A stretch of 64,000 nucleotides of DNA from Arcticibacterium luteifluviistationis (GTDB taxonomy: Bacteria > Bacteroidota > Bacteroidia > Cytophagales > Spirosomataceae). The first letter of the stretch is position 1, and every line of letters begins with the position of its first letter. The position numbers and the translations under genes are program-made. Shown here one piece after another: positions 34,329 through 41,887 of the stretch. The stretch lies in contig NZ_CP029480.1 in the NCBI RefSeq assembly GCF_003258705.1, positions 1,860,001-1,924,000 of the forward strand, read 5' to 3'. The notes under the pieces are model-generated. The model made no database searches. It worked only from the letters and a program-made list of their open reading frames with translations, and was not told the DNA's origin.

Positions 34329-35078
34329 TTAGTGTTTTAGCCAATTTAAAAATTCAGGTTTTTTCCTACGTGAAACGGGGATTTCCTTACCTGATTCTGT
34401 GATGACATAACCGCCCTCGCCTTTTACATATTTCTTGATGTATTCTTTGTTTACTAGGTGAGAGTGGTGTGTTCTGAAAAAGTTGTAGTCGGTGAGAAGT
34501 TCTTCAAAGTATTTGATGCTTCTAGATACAAGAACTTGTTTTCCTCCTGCCAAAGTTATTATAGTATAGTCCTGTGAGGCTTCGCAATTAACTATTTGTC
34601 CAACTTGAACCATCTCAAGACCATTCATTACGGGAAGAGGTATTTTGTTGGTAGAATCTTTCGGTGACTTTATGTTGTCAAGGAGGTTTTGAATTTGATT
34701 AGCACTGGACTTAGAGTTGAATCGTTCTACTGCTTTTGTAACGGCCAGCTGTAATTCTCCAATATTAATAGGCTTTAAAAGGTAGTCTAATGCACTAAAC
34801 TTAATGGCAGTAATGGCATATTGGTCAAAACCTGTAGTAAATATGACTTCAAAATCAATTTTTTCAAATAGTTCAAGCATATCAAAGCCGGTTTGATGAG
34901 GCATTTCAATATCCAAGAAGACTATTTGAGGTTTTGTTTTTAAAATTAACTGATATCCTTCTTTCGCAGAATTTGCAGTTCCTAAAATCTTCAAATCTTC
35001 ATCAAGAAAATTCTCAATGATGGTTTTTAAAGTATCAATACTCCGGTTTTCGTCATCAATAAGTACACAGGTAGGCAT
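34329..35078 (-). CDS. LytTR-family response regulator
   Basis: A 249-residue regulator. The N-terminal receiver domain (about 3-120) has the acidic pair DDE (8-10), phospho-acceptor Asp56 in VFLDIEMP, and Lys in DYLLKPI. The C-terminal LytTR domain (about 150-249) contains FFRTHHSHLVNKEYIKKYV and EIPVSRRKKPEFL. It directly follows the histidine kinase gene (stop and start share a base), so the pair is a two-component system. The target genes are unknown; LytTR sites are usually short direct repeats. Confidence 0.92.
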   Translation of the reverse strand: MPTCVLIDDENRSIDTLKTIIENFLDEDLKILGTANSAKEGYQLILKTKPQIVFLDIEMPHQTGFDMLELFEKIDFEVIFTTGFDQYAITAIKFSALDYLLKPINIGELQLAVTKAVERFNSKSSANQIQNLLDNIKSPKDSTNKIPLPVMNGLEMVQVGQIVNCEASQDYTIITLAGGKQVLVSRSIKYFEELLTDYNFFRTHHSHLVNKEYIKKYVKGEGGYVITESGKEIPVSRRKKPEFLNWLKH

Positions 35079-36238
35079 TATTCCATGTTTTTAGGGAATT
35101 TTACAATCACTATAGTTCCGACATCTTGAGACTCGTCTGATGAAAAAACATCATTTACCGAAAATTCAATATTACTGTTGTTTAATCTATTATAAGTAGC
35201 CAATCTTTCTTCGGTAATTTTTAGCCCCTGAGACTTATAACCTTTTCTAGAGGCTTGCTGAATTTTCATTGACACTTTTCGTCCTACGCCATCATCTTTG
35301 ACAGTGCATGTAATGTAAGAGTCTTCATCAGTAAAGCTAACTTCTAAATTACCTTTATTCTCTTTATACCGCAAACCATGATTTATTGCATTTTCCACAA
35401 AGGGTTGAAGTAGCATGGTTGGTATTTCGGTCATAGTGTCAACTGTTTTTTCGATACTGATTTTGTAATCAAATTTGTTTTGAAAACGAAGGTTTTCCAT
35501 TTCTACATAAAGCTCTAGAAGAGTAATTTCTTCCGAAATGGAGATGTATCTATTCCTTGACGAATCCAAAAACATTCTAATTAAATGGGCGAATTTGGTT
35601 AGATAGCTATTGGCTTTTAAAGTGTCTTGAGATATGACATAGCTTTGAATGGAGTTTAAGGCGTTAAAGATAAAGTGCGGGTTCATTTGAAGTTGGAGTG
35701 TTCTTAACTCCAAGCCGATTATCTTTTTCTGTTGTTCTTTTTCTTCTTCTTCTTGGCTCTTAATATACTTTTCTCGTCCATAAAGCATACTGAAAAGACA
35801 TATGAAACCGAGGCCCCAAAACCACCAAGTTTTATACCACGGTTTATTTATAACGAGCTTAAAAGCAATTTTTGTTGTCTCTGTATTGTTTTCGGAATCC
35901 ATGAATTGAAATTCATAGTTACCTGCCGGAAGGTCGAAAATTGTAATTATTGGGCTGCTTAGAGGTTTCCAGATGGAGTATTTGGAACTTGCAATTTCGG
36001 GGTCAAAAAGTCTATATCGACAGGTGTTGGGGAAGGGTAGTTTATCACCAATAATGATTTTTATATTATTATGGTAATAATCAGTGTTGAAAATAGAATC
36101 TACAGGAACTTCTCTTCCTGAAATTTCTACTTTTTCTATAAAAATATTAGGCCCTTTAACTTGAGTTTTCTCTTGAGCAACAACTATGCTTACTGTAGCC
36201 AGAAAGAGAAATACCAAATTAAAGAGCCTATATCTCAT
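35078..36238 (-). CDS. LytS/YehU-type sensor histidine kinase
   Basis: A 386-residue membrane kinase. A signal peptide (about 1-21) precedes a short periplasmic region (about 25-130) with a Y_Y_Y-like ending (FDLPAGNYEFQFMDSE), one transmembrane helix (about 137-153, WGLGFICLFSMLYG), a coiled coil, and the His_kinase domain with LQMNPHFIFNALNSIQSYV (phospho-accepting His) and HATPase_c motifs PTMLLQPFVENAINHGLRY and VKDDGVGR. Typical kinases of this sort have beta-propeller repeats before the Y_Y_Y part; here they are missing, so it is a short form. Followed immediately by its response regulator. Confidence 0.92.
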   Translation of the reverse strand: MRYRLFNLVFLFLATVSIVVAQEKTQVKGPNIFIEKVEISGREVPVDSIFNTDYYHNNIKIIIGDKLPFPNTCRYRLFDPEIASSKYSIWKPLSSPIITIFDLPAGNYEFQFMDSENNTETTKIAFKLVINKPWYKTWWFWGLGFICLFSMLYGREKYIKSQEEEEKEQQKKIIGLELRTLQLQMNPHFIFNALNSIQSYVISQDTLKANSYLTKFAHLIRMFLDSSRNRYISISEEITLLELYVEMENLRFQNKFDYKISIEKTVDTMTEIPTMLLQPFVENAINHGLRYKENKGNLEVSFTDEDSYITCTVKDDGVGRKVSMKIQQASRKGYKSQGLKITEERLATYNRLNNSNIEFSVNDVFSSDESQDVGTIVIVKFPKNME

Positions 36239-36241
36239 GAT

Positions 36242-38005
36242 TTATGTTAATGAAAGTTCCTCTTTAATAGAACTTACTTTGTTTTTTAGAGACTCCAAGG
36301 TTTCTTTAAAAAGTGACTTGTCTTTTAACTCACCTTTTACACCAACATAGAATTTGATTTTTGGCTCAGTGCCAGATGGTCTACATGTAAATTTGGTGCC
36401 ATCATTAGTGAAAAACTGAAGTACATTAGAGCTTTCAATACCTAAACCAGTAGGGATAGGTTCTGAAGTTCCTGTCTCTAAGTTGGTTCGCTTTAAAGAC
36501 TTGTAATCATCCATTCTAATTACTGTACTTCCCGCTAATTCTTTTGGAGGATTTGCTCTGAAGTCCGCCATCATTTGTTGGATTTCTTCAGCACCTGTTT
36601 TTCCTTTTTTAGTAACAGAGAATAGACCCTCATAGAAGAAACCGTACTCTTTATACATTTCAGCTAAGAAATCAAAAAGGCTGATACCGTTATGTTTTGC
36701 ATAAGCAGTAAGTTCGGCTATAATAGCACATGCCGCTACAGCATCTTTATCTCTCACTTTATCTCCTATTAGGTAGCCGTAGCTTTCTTCTCCACCACCT
36801 ATGAAGGTTTCTTTTCCTTCTGTTTCTCTTATAACTTGAGCTATGTACTTGAAGCCTGTAAGCGTGTTATAACATTTTACACCAGCTTTTGCAGCCATGG
36901 CGTCTATTAATTCGGTGGTTACAATAGTTTTGGCTACGTATTCTTTTCCAGTTAGTTTTTTAGCTTTTTTCCAAGCCTTCAATAGATAAAAAACGATAAG
37001 ACTAGCTGCCTGATTTCCATTAAGAAGTTGCCATTCGCCAGATGGGTCTTTTACAGCCATTCCTACTCTGTCGGCATCTGGGTCTGTTGCCATAACTAGA
37101 TCAGCATCTATTTCTTTCGCTAATTTCAAAGAAAGGCTCATTGCTTCTTTCTCTTCTGGATTAGGATAAACCACCGTAGGGAAATTGCCATCAGGCTTAG
37201 CTTGCTCTTCTACTATATGTACGTTTTCAAAACCCAGTTGCTTTAAAGCATCAGGTACCATCGTGATTCCTGTACCATGTATAGATGAGAAAACTATCTT
37301 TAAATCAGATTGCTTCCTGTTAATTCTTGGCGAAACACTTATACTTTTTACAGCTTTAAGGTATTTTTTATCTAAAGCAGGTCTAATTACTTTAAGTCGT
37401 TTTTTTATACCTCTAAATTTAATTTTGCTAATAGTAGTGATAGCGTTAACTTCATCTACAATGTTTTTATCATGCGGAGCTACTACCTGTGAGCCATCAT
37501 TCCAGTAAACCTTATAGCCGTTATATTCTCTTGGATTGTGAGATGCTGTAATTACTAAACCCGTTTGACAGCCTAGCTCTCTTACTGTAAAAGATAATTG
37601 TGGAGTAGGTCTTAGTTCAGGGAAAACATATGCTGTGATTCCGTTTGCAGAAAAAATATCTGCTGCAATTTGAGCAAACTCAGGAGAGAAGTTTCTACTA
37701 TCGTAGGCTATGGCTGCTTTAAGATCTTCACCTTCAGGATAGCATTTATTTATATAATTTGCTAACCCTTGTGTGGCAGCACCTACGGTGTATTTGTTCA
37801 TTCTATTTGAACCCACGCCTATTTCACCACGCATTCCACCAGTCCCGAATTCTAAATTTTTGTAAAACGAATCGGTTAGTTGACTAATGTTTTTTTCTTC
37901 TATCCATTTATTGATAGTGGCTTTAGTCTCGTCGTCATACTTTCCTTTTAGCCACTTTTTTATATTCTTTTCAGCCGTTTTATCTAAATTTAGTTCTTCT
38001 AGCAT
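36242..38005 (-). CDS. Phosphoglucomutase/phosphomannomutase family protein
   Basis: A 587-residue alpha-D-phosphohexomutase interconverting hexose-1- and 6-phosphates. Phosphoserine loop TASHNPREYNGYKVY (Ser155), metal loop DPDADRVGMAV, sugar-binding GGGEESYGYL and phosphate-binding CRPSGTEPKIKFY. The N-terminal GTGGMRGEIGVG is characteristic of the PGM2/PgcA-like class (about 580 residues) and not of the shorter PMM or GlmM class. It ends 3 bases before the histidine kinase start, so it may be co-transcribed with the two-component genes. Confidence 0.93.
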   Translation of the reverse strand: MLEELNLDKTAEKNIKKWLKGKYDDETKATINKWIEEKNISQLTDSFYKNLEFGTGGMRGEIGVGSNRMNKYTVGAATQGLANYINKCYPEGEDLKAAIAYDSRNFSPEFAQIAADIFSANGITAYVFPELRPTPQLSFTVRELGCQTGLVITASHNPREYNGYKVYWNDGSQVVAPHDKNIVDEVNAITTISKIKFRGIKKRLKVIRPALDKKYLKAVKSISVSPRINRKQSDLKIVFSSIHGTGITMVPDALKQLGFENVHIVEEQAKPDGNFPTVVYPNPEEKEAMSLSLKLAKEIDADLVMATDPDADRVGMAVKDPSGEWQLLNGNQAASLIVFYLLKAWKKAKKLTGKEYVAKTIVTTELIDAMAAKAGVKCYNTLTGFKYIAQVIRETEGKETFIGGGEESYGYLIGDKVRDKDAVAACAIIAELTAYAKHNGISLFDFLAEMYKEYGFFYEGLFSVTKKGKTGAEEIQQMMADFRANPPKELAGSTVIRMDDYKSLKRTNLETGTSEPIPTGLGIESSNVLQFFTNDGTKFTCRPSGTEPKIKFYVGVKGELKDKSLFKETLESLKNKVSSIKEELSLT

Positions 38006-38082
38006 TGCTTGTATTACAGTTTATATAAAAATTTAGACAAGATATAGAAGCCATTCTGGTATTCAAAAACATTTAGAATTTA

Positions 38083-38115
38083 TTGAGAGCATTGATATTA
38101 AATAGACTAGTTTTG
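38083..38115 (+). promoter_or_regulatory. Candidate promoter of the riboswitch-btuB transcript
   Basis: TTG (38083-38085), 22 bases, TAGTTTTG (38108-38115), matching TTG-N17-23-TAnnTTTG. Transcription would begin around 38120, right at the 5-prime edge of the riboswitch. Confidence 0.5.
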
Positions 38116-38288
38116 CGGCAGTTTTTGGTGCTTTTGGATTCAATATCCAATTTGCCTAAGAGGGAATCATGTTTAAAGCATGAGCTGTCGCCGCAACTGT
38201 TCGGTGTCAATACTTGAAACCACTGTCCACTGTCATGTTTATGATGGGAAGGAAAAATCAAGTGACACCAAGCCAGGAGACCTGCCAA
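38115..38288 (+). ncRNA. Cobalamin riboswitch
   Basis: Conserved B12-riboswitch blocks appear in order: TTGGTGC (38126-38132), GCCTAAGAGGGAATC (38154-38168), the B12 box GAGCTGTCGCCGCAACTGT (38182-38200), CCACTGTCCACTGTC (38220-38234), GGGAAGG (38246-38252) and GCCAGGAGACCTGCC (38272-38286). The ends GGCAG and CTGCC can close the P1 stem. It binds adenosyl- or another cobalamin and would switch off the downstream receptor gene when B12 is plentiful. About 95 bases lie between its end and the ATG and hold a candidate expression platform. Confidence 0.93.
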
Positions 38289-38352
38289 AAATTATTCTTT
38301 TCAGTCTGTTACGGTGTATGGCAGTTGATGAGCGGAAGTCTAATTTTTTATT

Positions 38353-38384
38353 TCAGCTAATTCGCTGAGCAAATTATTTTTTTA
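38353..38384 (+). promoter_or_regulatory. Candidate expression platform of the cobalamin riboswitch
   Basis: TCAGC-TAATTC-GCTGA hairpin followed after a few bases by an AT-rich stretch with seven T, ending directly at the btuB ATG. It could act as a weak terminator or hide the start codon. Inference from position and shape. Confidence 0.4.
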
Positions 38385-40322
38385 ATGTTTACATTTTTTA
38401 GAAAGAGCTTAATACTAAGCGTGTGCTTTATCGCAACCTCAGTAATGGCTCAAAAGACTTTGGAAGAAGTCAATGTTGTTACCACTAAATTACCCCAGAA
38501 ATCTTCTCAGTTGGCAAAGTCAATGATAGTTTTGGGCGATTCCGTTATTAGAGCTCACGCTGGTTGGTCAGTTTCTGATTTACTACAAAAACAAGTGGGT
38601 ATTAATGTAGTAGGAGCTGGGCAGCCTTTGGGTAGTATCCAAAGTTTGTTTTTGAGAGGAGCAAGTTCGGGTAAAACACTAATTCTTCTTGATGGCGTTC
38701 CTCTCTATGACCCATCTTCTACCGAAGGGAATTATGACCTTAACCTTATCAATCTTCAATTTATAGAGCGTATTGAAATACTTAAAGGTGGTCAGTCTAC
38801 TCTTTATGGTTCTGATGCAGTAGCTGGAGTGATAAACTTTATCAGTAAAAAAGGTTCTAAAAAGCCATTTACACCTTATGGTAAGCTTTCATATGGTAGT
38901 TTTAATACGCTTGATTTAGGTCTTGGTGTTAATGGAGATTTAGCAGGCTTTAATTACAACCTTGGTTTTAATAAGGTGAAAAGTGACGGTTTCTCGTCTG
39001 CTGTTTCAAGTTTAGCTACAGAAGAAAATGATGGTTTTGACCGTACTAGTCTTAATGCCCAATTATCAAAACAATTTGGAGAAGTAACGGTAAGAGCTTT
39101 CGGAAGACAAACAGATTATACAGCAGACCTAGATGCTGGTGCCTTAGTAGATGAGAAAGATTATGTGTTTAACTCTGAAAACTTTCAAGTAGGAGTAGGG
39201 GCAGACTGGGTTAAAGAAAAGTTTCAGTTGCATTTTAATGCTCATACTTCACAAGTAGATAGAACCTTTGAAGATGATTCTAGTTTTGTGGCGGAAAGTG
39301 CTTTTGCAAAATACTCGTATTCTACTTTCGGAAGTAAGTCAAACTTCTATGATTTATATGCTCAATTTTTTGTGAATGAAGATATTAAAATTCTTCTAGG
39401 TGCTGATTTAAGAAATCAGAGCATTGCTCAAACGTACTATTCTGTTAGTGCTTTTGGCCCATTTGAAGATGTGCCTCTTCTTTATGACGATACTAAAATT
39501 GATAATTTCAGTGTTTACTCGGCTGTTGATGTTTCTGTTAATCAAAAAGTGGGAATAGAATTAGGTGGAAGATTAAATTCTCATTCTGAATATGGAACAA
39601 ACTTCTCTTATTCTCTGAATCCTTATTTTAGAGCAAATGAAATGATAACGGTATTTGGAGTTTTAGCTACTAGCTATAAAAACCCAACGCTTTATCAGCT
39701 TTACTCGCCTTACGGAAACTTAGATCTGGTACCTGAAACCTCTAGAAATATTGAACTTGGCTTTAAATACAATAATACGGAAAAAGGGAGTTCGGCTTCA
39801 GTGGCATATTTTAATAGAAGAAATGAGGATAAAGTGACATTCTTGTCTCTTGATACCCCGCCTTACGGTCAATATATAAATATTGATGAGCAGCAAACAA
39901 GTGGAATTGAGCTATCAGCTAGTCAGCAAGTAGGTCCAGTTTCTTTACATGGAAATTATACTTTTCTTGATGGTTTTAATAGTTTATTAGCCGAAGAGGA
40001 GCAAGAGTATAACCTAATAAGAGTTCCAAAAAACTCTTTGAACTTAGGAGCTTCTCTTAGCTTATGTGAAAAGTTAAGCATTGGTCTTGATTACCAATTT
40101 GTAGGTGAAAGAACAGATGGTTTTTATGACTCTAATCTATTTCAAACAGTAGCTGTAGACTTAGATGCTTACTCTTTAATTGATTTAAGTGTAAGCTATT
40201 TGATTAAACCAAATTTCAAGGTTTTTGCAGCAGGCTCAAATATCTTTAATACGGATTATACCGAAGTTTACGGGTACAATTCTCGACCTGCCAACTTTAA
40301 AATAGGCTTGGCTTATAACTAA
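38385..40322 (+). CDS. btuB: TonB-dependent receptor, probable vitamin B12 transporter BtuB
   Basis: A 645-residue outer-membrane receptor. A signal peptide (about 1-22, SVMAQ) is followed by a TonB-box-like stretch, the plug domain (about 40-150; IQSLFLRGASSGKTLILLDGVPLYDPS and ILKGGQSTLYGSDAVAGVINF) and the barrel, ending in an aromatic-rich strand (FKIGLAYN). General plug sequence matches the BtuB group, and control by a cobalamin riboswitch directly upstream makes B12 or another corrinoid the likely cargo. No btuF, btuC or btuD is in the window. Terminator shared with the convergent haloperoxidase-like gene. Confidence 0.88.
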   Translation: MFTFFRKSLILSVCFIATSVMAQKTLEEVNVVTTKLPQKSSQLAKSMIVLGDSVIRAHAGWSVSDLLQKQVGINVVGAGQPLGSIQSLFLRGASSGKTLILLDGVPLYDPSSTEGNYDLNLINLQFIERIEILKGGQSTLYGSDAVAGVINFISKKGSKKPFTPYGKLSYGSFNTLDLGLGVNGDLAGFNYNLGFNKVKSDGFSSAVSSLATEENDGFDRTSLNAQLSKQFGEVTVRAFGRQTDYTADLDAGALVDEKDYVFNSENFQVGVGADWVKEKFQLHFNAHTSQVDRTFEDDSSFVAESAFAKYSYSTFGSKSNFYDLYAQFFVNEDIKILLGADLRNQSIAQTYYSVSAFGPFEDVPLLYDDTKIDNFSVYSAVDVSVNQKVGIELGGRLNSHSEYGTNFSYSLNPYFRANEMITVFGVLATSYKNPTLYQLYSPYGNLDLVPETSRNIELGFKYNNTEKGSSASVAYFNRRNEDKVTFLSLDTPPYGQYINIDEQQTSGIELSASQQVGPVSLHGNYTFLDGFNSLLAEEEQEYNLIRVPKNSLNLGASLSLCEKLSIGLDYQFVGERTDGFYDSNLFQTVAVDLDAYSLIDLSVSYLIKPNFKVFAAGSNIFNTDYTEVYGYNSRPANFKIGLAYN

Positions 40323-40323
40323 A

Positions 40324-40361
40324 AAAAAGCTCGTCTTGGTTTTACTAAGACGAGCTTTTTT
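40324..40361. terminator. Bidirectional terminator after btuB
   Basis: AAAAGCTCGTCTT / AAGACGAGCTTTTT long stem with A- and T-runs on both sides. Confidence 0.85.
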
Positions 40362-40379
40362 CTGACTTTTTGGAGTTTT

Positions 40380-41750
40380 CTAAAATGCCATTCTAACAGC
40401 AGTACTGTCGGTAACTGGTATATTATTTAGATTAATATTTAAAATATTGTTGCCAATTTTTTGTCCTTGTTTTGAGCCGTTTTCGGCAGACATTCGATAG
40501 TGTATTCCCGCATAAATAGGTGCTACTTCGGCCTCCTTTACATAATTAGTGAAGTTTTTATAAGCTCTTTTTTTAGATTTATCGTATTGAGATGTAACTT
40601 CAAAAGTATACACTTCACCAAACTCATTTGCTAAAATTGTAGCAACTGCTGCTACCAATGAGGACTCTTCAGAAGTATAATCTGGAGCTGGAAGTGCATC
40701 TTGGTTTGGAGACCAATTTGGGTCTATTGCTTGATTGATATAAGTTTCTGGTCTCATTAAATTATTGGTAAACTTACTTTTCCAAGAGTTTACCAAAGCA
40801 TCATGCATGGCAAAGGTTGTTTTCAAGTAAAGCTCCAGTGCCTTGTCAAGTTTATAATTTTCTTTGTTAATCAAGTTTGCAACTAGAGCAAGTTGGTTTC
40901 CAGCTTGCGTAGCTGAAAGGTGTGGCATTTCCCAGAAATTCATGATTTCTTCCTGACCAGTACTTAGGGAGTTGACCGTTAGGTAAGTGTCATAAGCTTC
41001 AGCAAAAAAAGTAGAATTCTCGTCAAACGAAAAGGGTTCTGCCGCTGGTGCTATGGAAGAGCTATTAGCTTTGACAAAACTTCTTACTTCACCCCATTTT
41101 GGTAAAAGTGGTCTGTTTTTATCACCTGTTGGTTTCCAAGAAGAAACCGAATTGAAAAGAGAATTACTGAGCGGGTAGTTATTGTCATAAGCTAAGTGGC
41201 CTCCGTCAGTTTTAGAGTAATTCCAAACGGCGTTTGCCATTTCTGCTCCAAATCTGATAGAACGCTCAATGGCATCTGTACCCACACCAACTTTTAAAGC
41301 ATCCTCATATTTCTTTTTGAGGTCATCCATTTTTGTTTTGTTAACATCGCTGGTGGTGCCATAAAGGTTTTTCATCAAAGTATGCTGTGATGCATTAACG
41401 GCTATTGGCCAGTTATACTCTTGATTTTTTTCAATCTCGGGGATATTATCAAAACCTTCTAACTGACCGGCAAGGCTTTGTTTTCCTGAGATTCCGGGAA
41501 CAGCAGACTCATAAGCGGCCAAGGCAAGGTAAGCCATAGTTCTCGCAGCTACTGGAGCTTCATATCCTGGAGTTGCTTTTATTAACTCTAGCTGAAGTCC
41601 AGCATATTCATTTAGAATAGTGGAAGAGTAAGTAGAAACGGGTGTTGAAATTTCTTCTTGAATTGGTTCAGCGTCTTCCCCACCTTTATTACATGAAGTA
41701 GTAAGTATAAGTGTCAATCCTACGAGTAGAAATGATTGTATTTTAGTCAT
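40380..41750 (-). CDS. Vanadium haloperoxidase-like lipoprotein with degraded active site
   Basis: A 456-residue lipoprotein (TTSC lipobox, Cys20-type) of the PAP2/vanadium-dependent haloperoxidase superfamily. The first vanadate/phosphate-binding element is intact: Lys326 and Arg333 in KFTNNLMRP with the canonical 7-residue spacing. The second, normally PSGH with the catalytic histidine, reads TSEE (359-362). In the third, SR-x4-x-H, the arginine is replaced by proline (APIYAGIH, Pro411) while the final His417 remains. The fold is probably kept but haloperoxidase or phosphatase chemistry is unlikely. Homologues in Bacteroidota are often near SusC/D-like genes; here the neighbours are btuB and dnaG and seem unrelated. 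Confidence 0.8.
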   Translation of the reverse strand: MTKIQSFLLVGLTLILTTSCNKGGEDAEPIQEEISTPVSTYSSTILNEYAGLQLELIKATPGYEAPVAARTMAYLALAAYESAVPGISGKQSLAGQLEGFDNIPEIEKNQEYNWPIAVNASQHTLMKNLYGTTSDVNKTKMDDLKKKYEDALKVGVGTDAIERSIRFGAEMANAVWNYSKTDGGHLAYDNNYPLSNSLFNSVSSWKPTGDKNRPLLPKWGEVRSFVKANSSSIAPAAEPFSFDENSTFFAEAYDTYLTVNSLSTGQEEIMNFWEMPHLSATQAGNQLALVANLINKENYKLDKALELYLKTTFAMHDALVNSWKSKFTNNLMRPETYINQAIDPNWSPNQDALPAPDYTSEESSLVAAVATILANEFGEVYTFEVTSQYDKSKKRAYKNFTNYVKEAEVAPIYAGIHYRMSAENGSKQGQKIGNNILNINLNNIPVTDSTAVRMAF

Positions 41751-41876
41751 TAGACTATCAGTTTAATTCGTCAAGAAATAGACAAATACCTTGCCAGAGC
41801 CCCCATTAGATTATAGCATATGGTATGTTTTTTTGATTTCATCAGTAAGATGTTATTATCCCAAGATGTTAAACAG

Positions 41877-41884
41877 TAATTTTG
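41877..41884 (+). promoter_or_regulatory. Candidate -7 box for dnaG
   Basis: TAATTTTG, a perfect match ending 3 bases before the ATG at 41888. If used, the dnaG mRNA would be leaderless. No -33 TTG at suitable spacing. Confidence 0.4.
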
Positions 41885-41887
41885 AGT

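Noticed and set aside
38180-38368. 62-codon plus-strand frame across the riboswitch
   Set aside because: It lies inside the conserved cobalamin riboswitch and its expression platform and has no protein similarity that I recognise.
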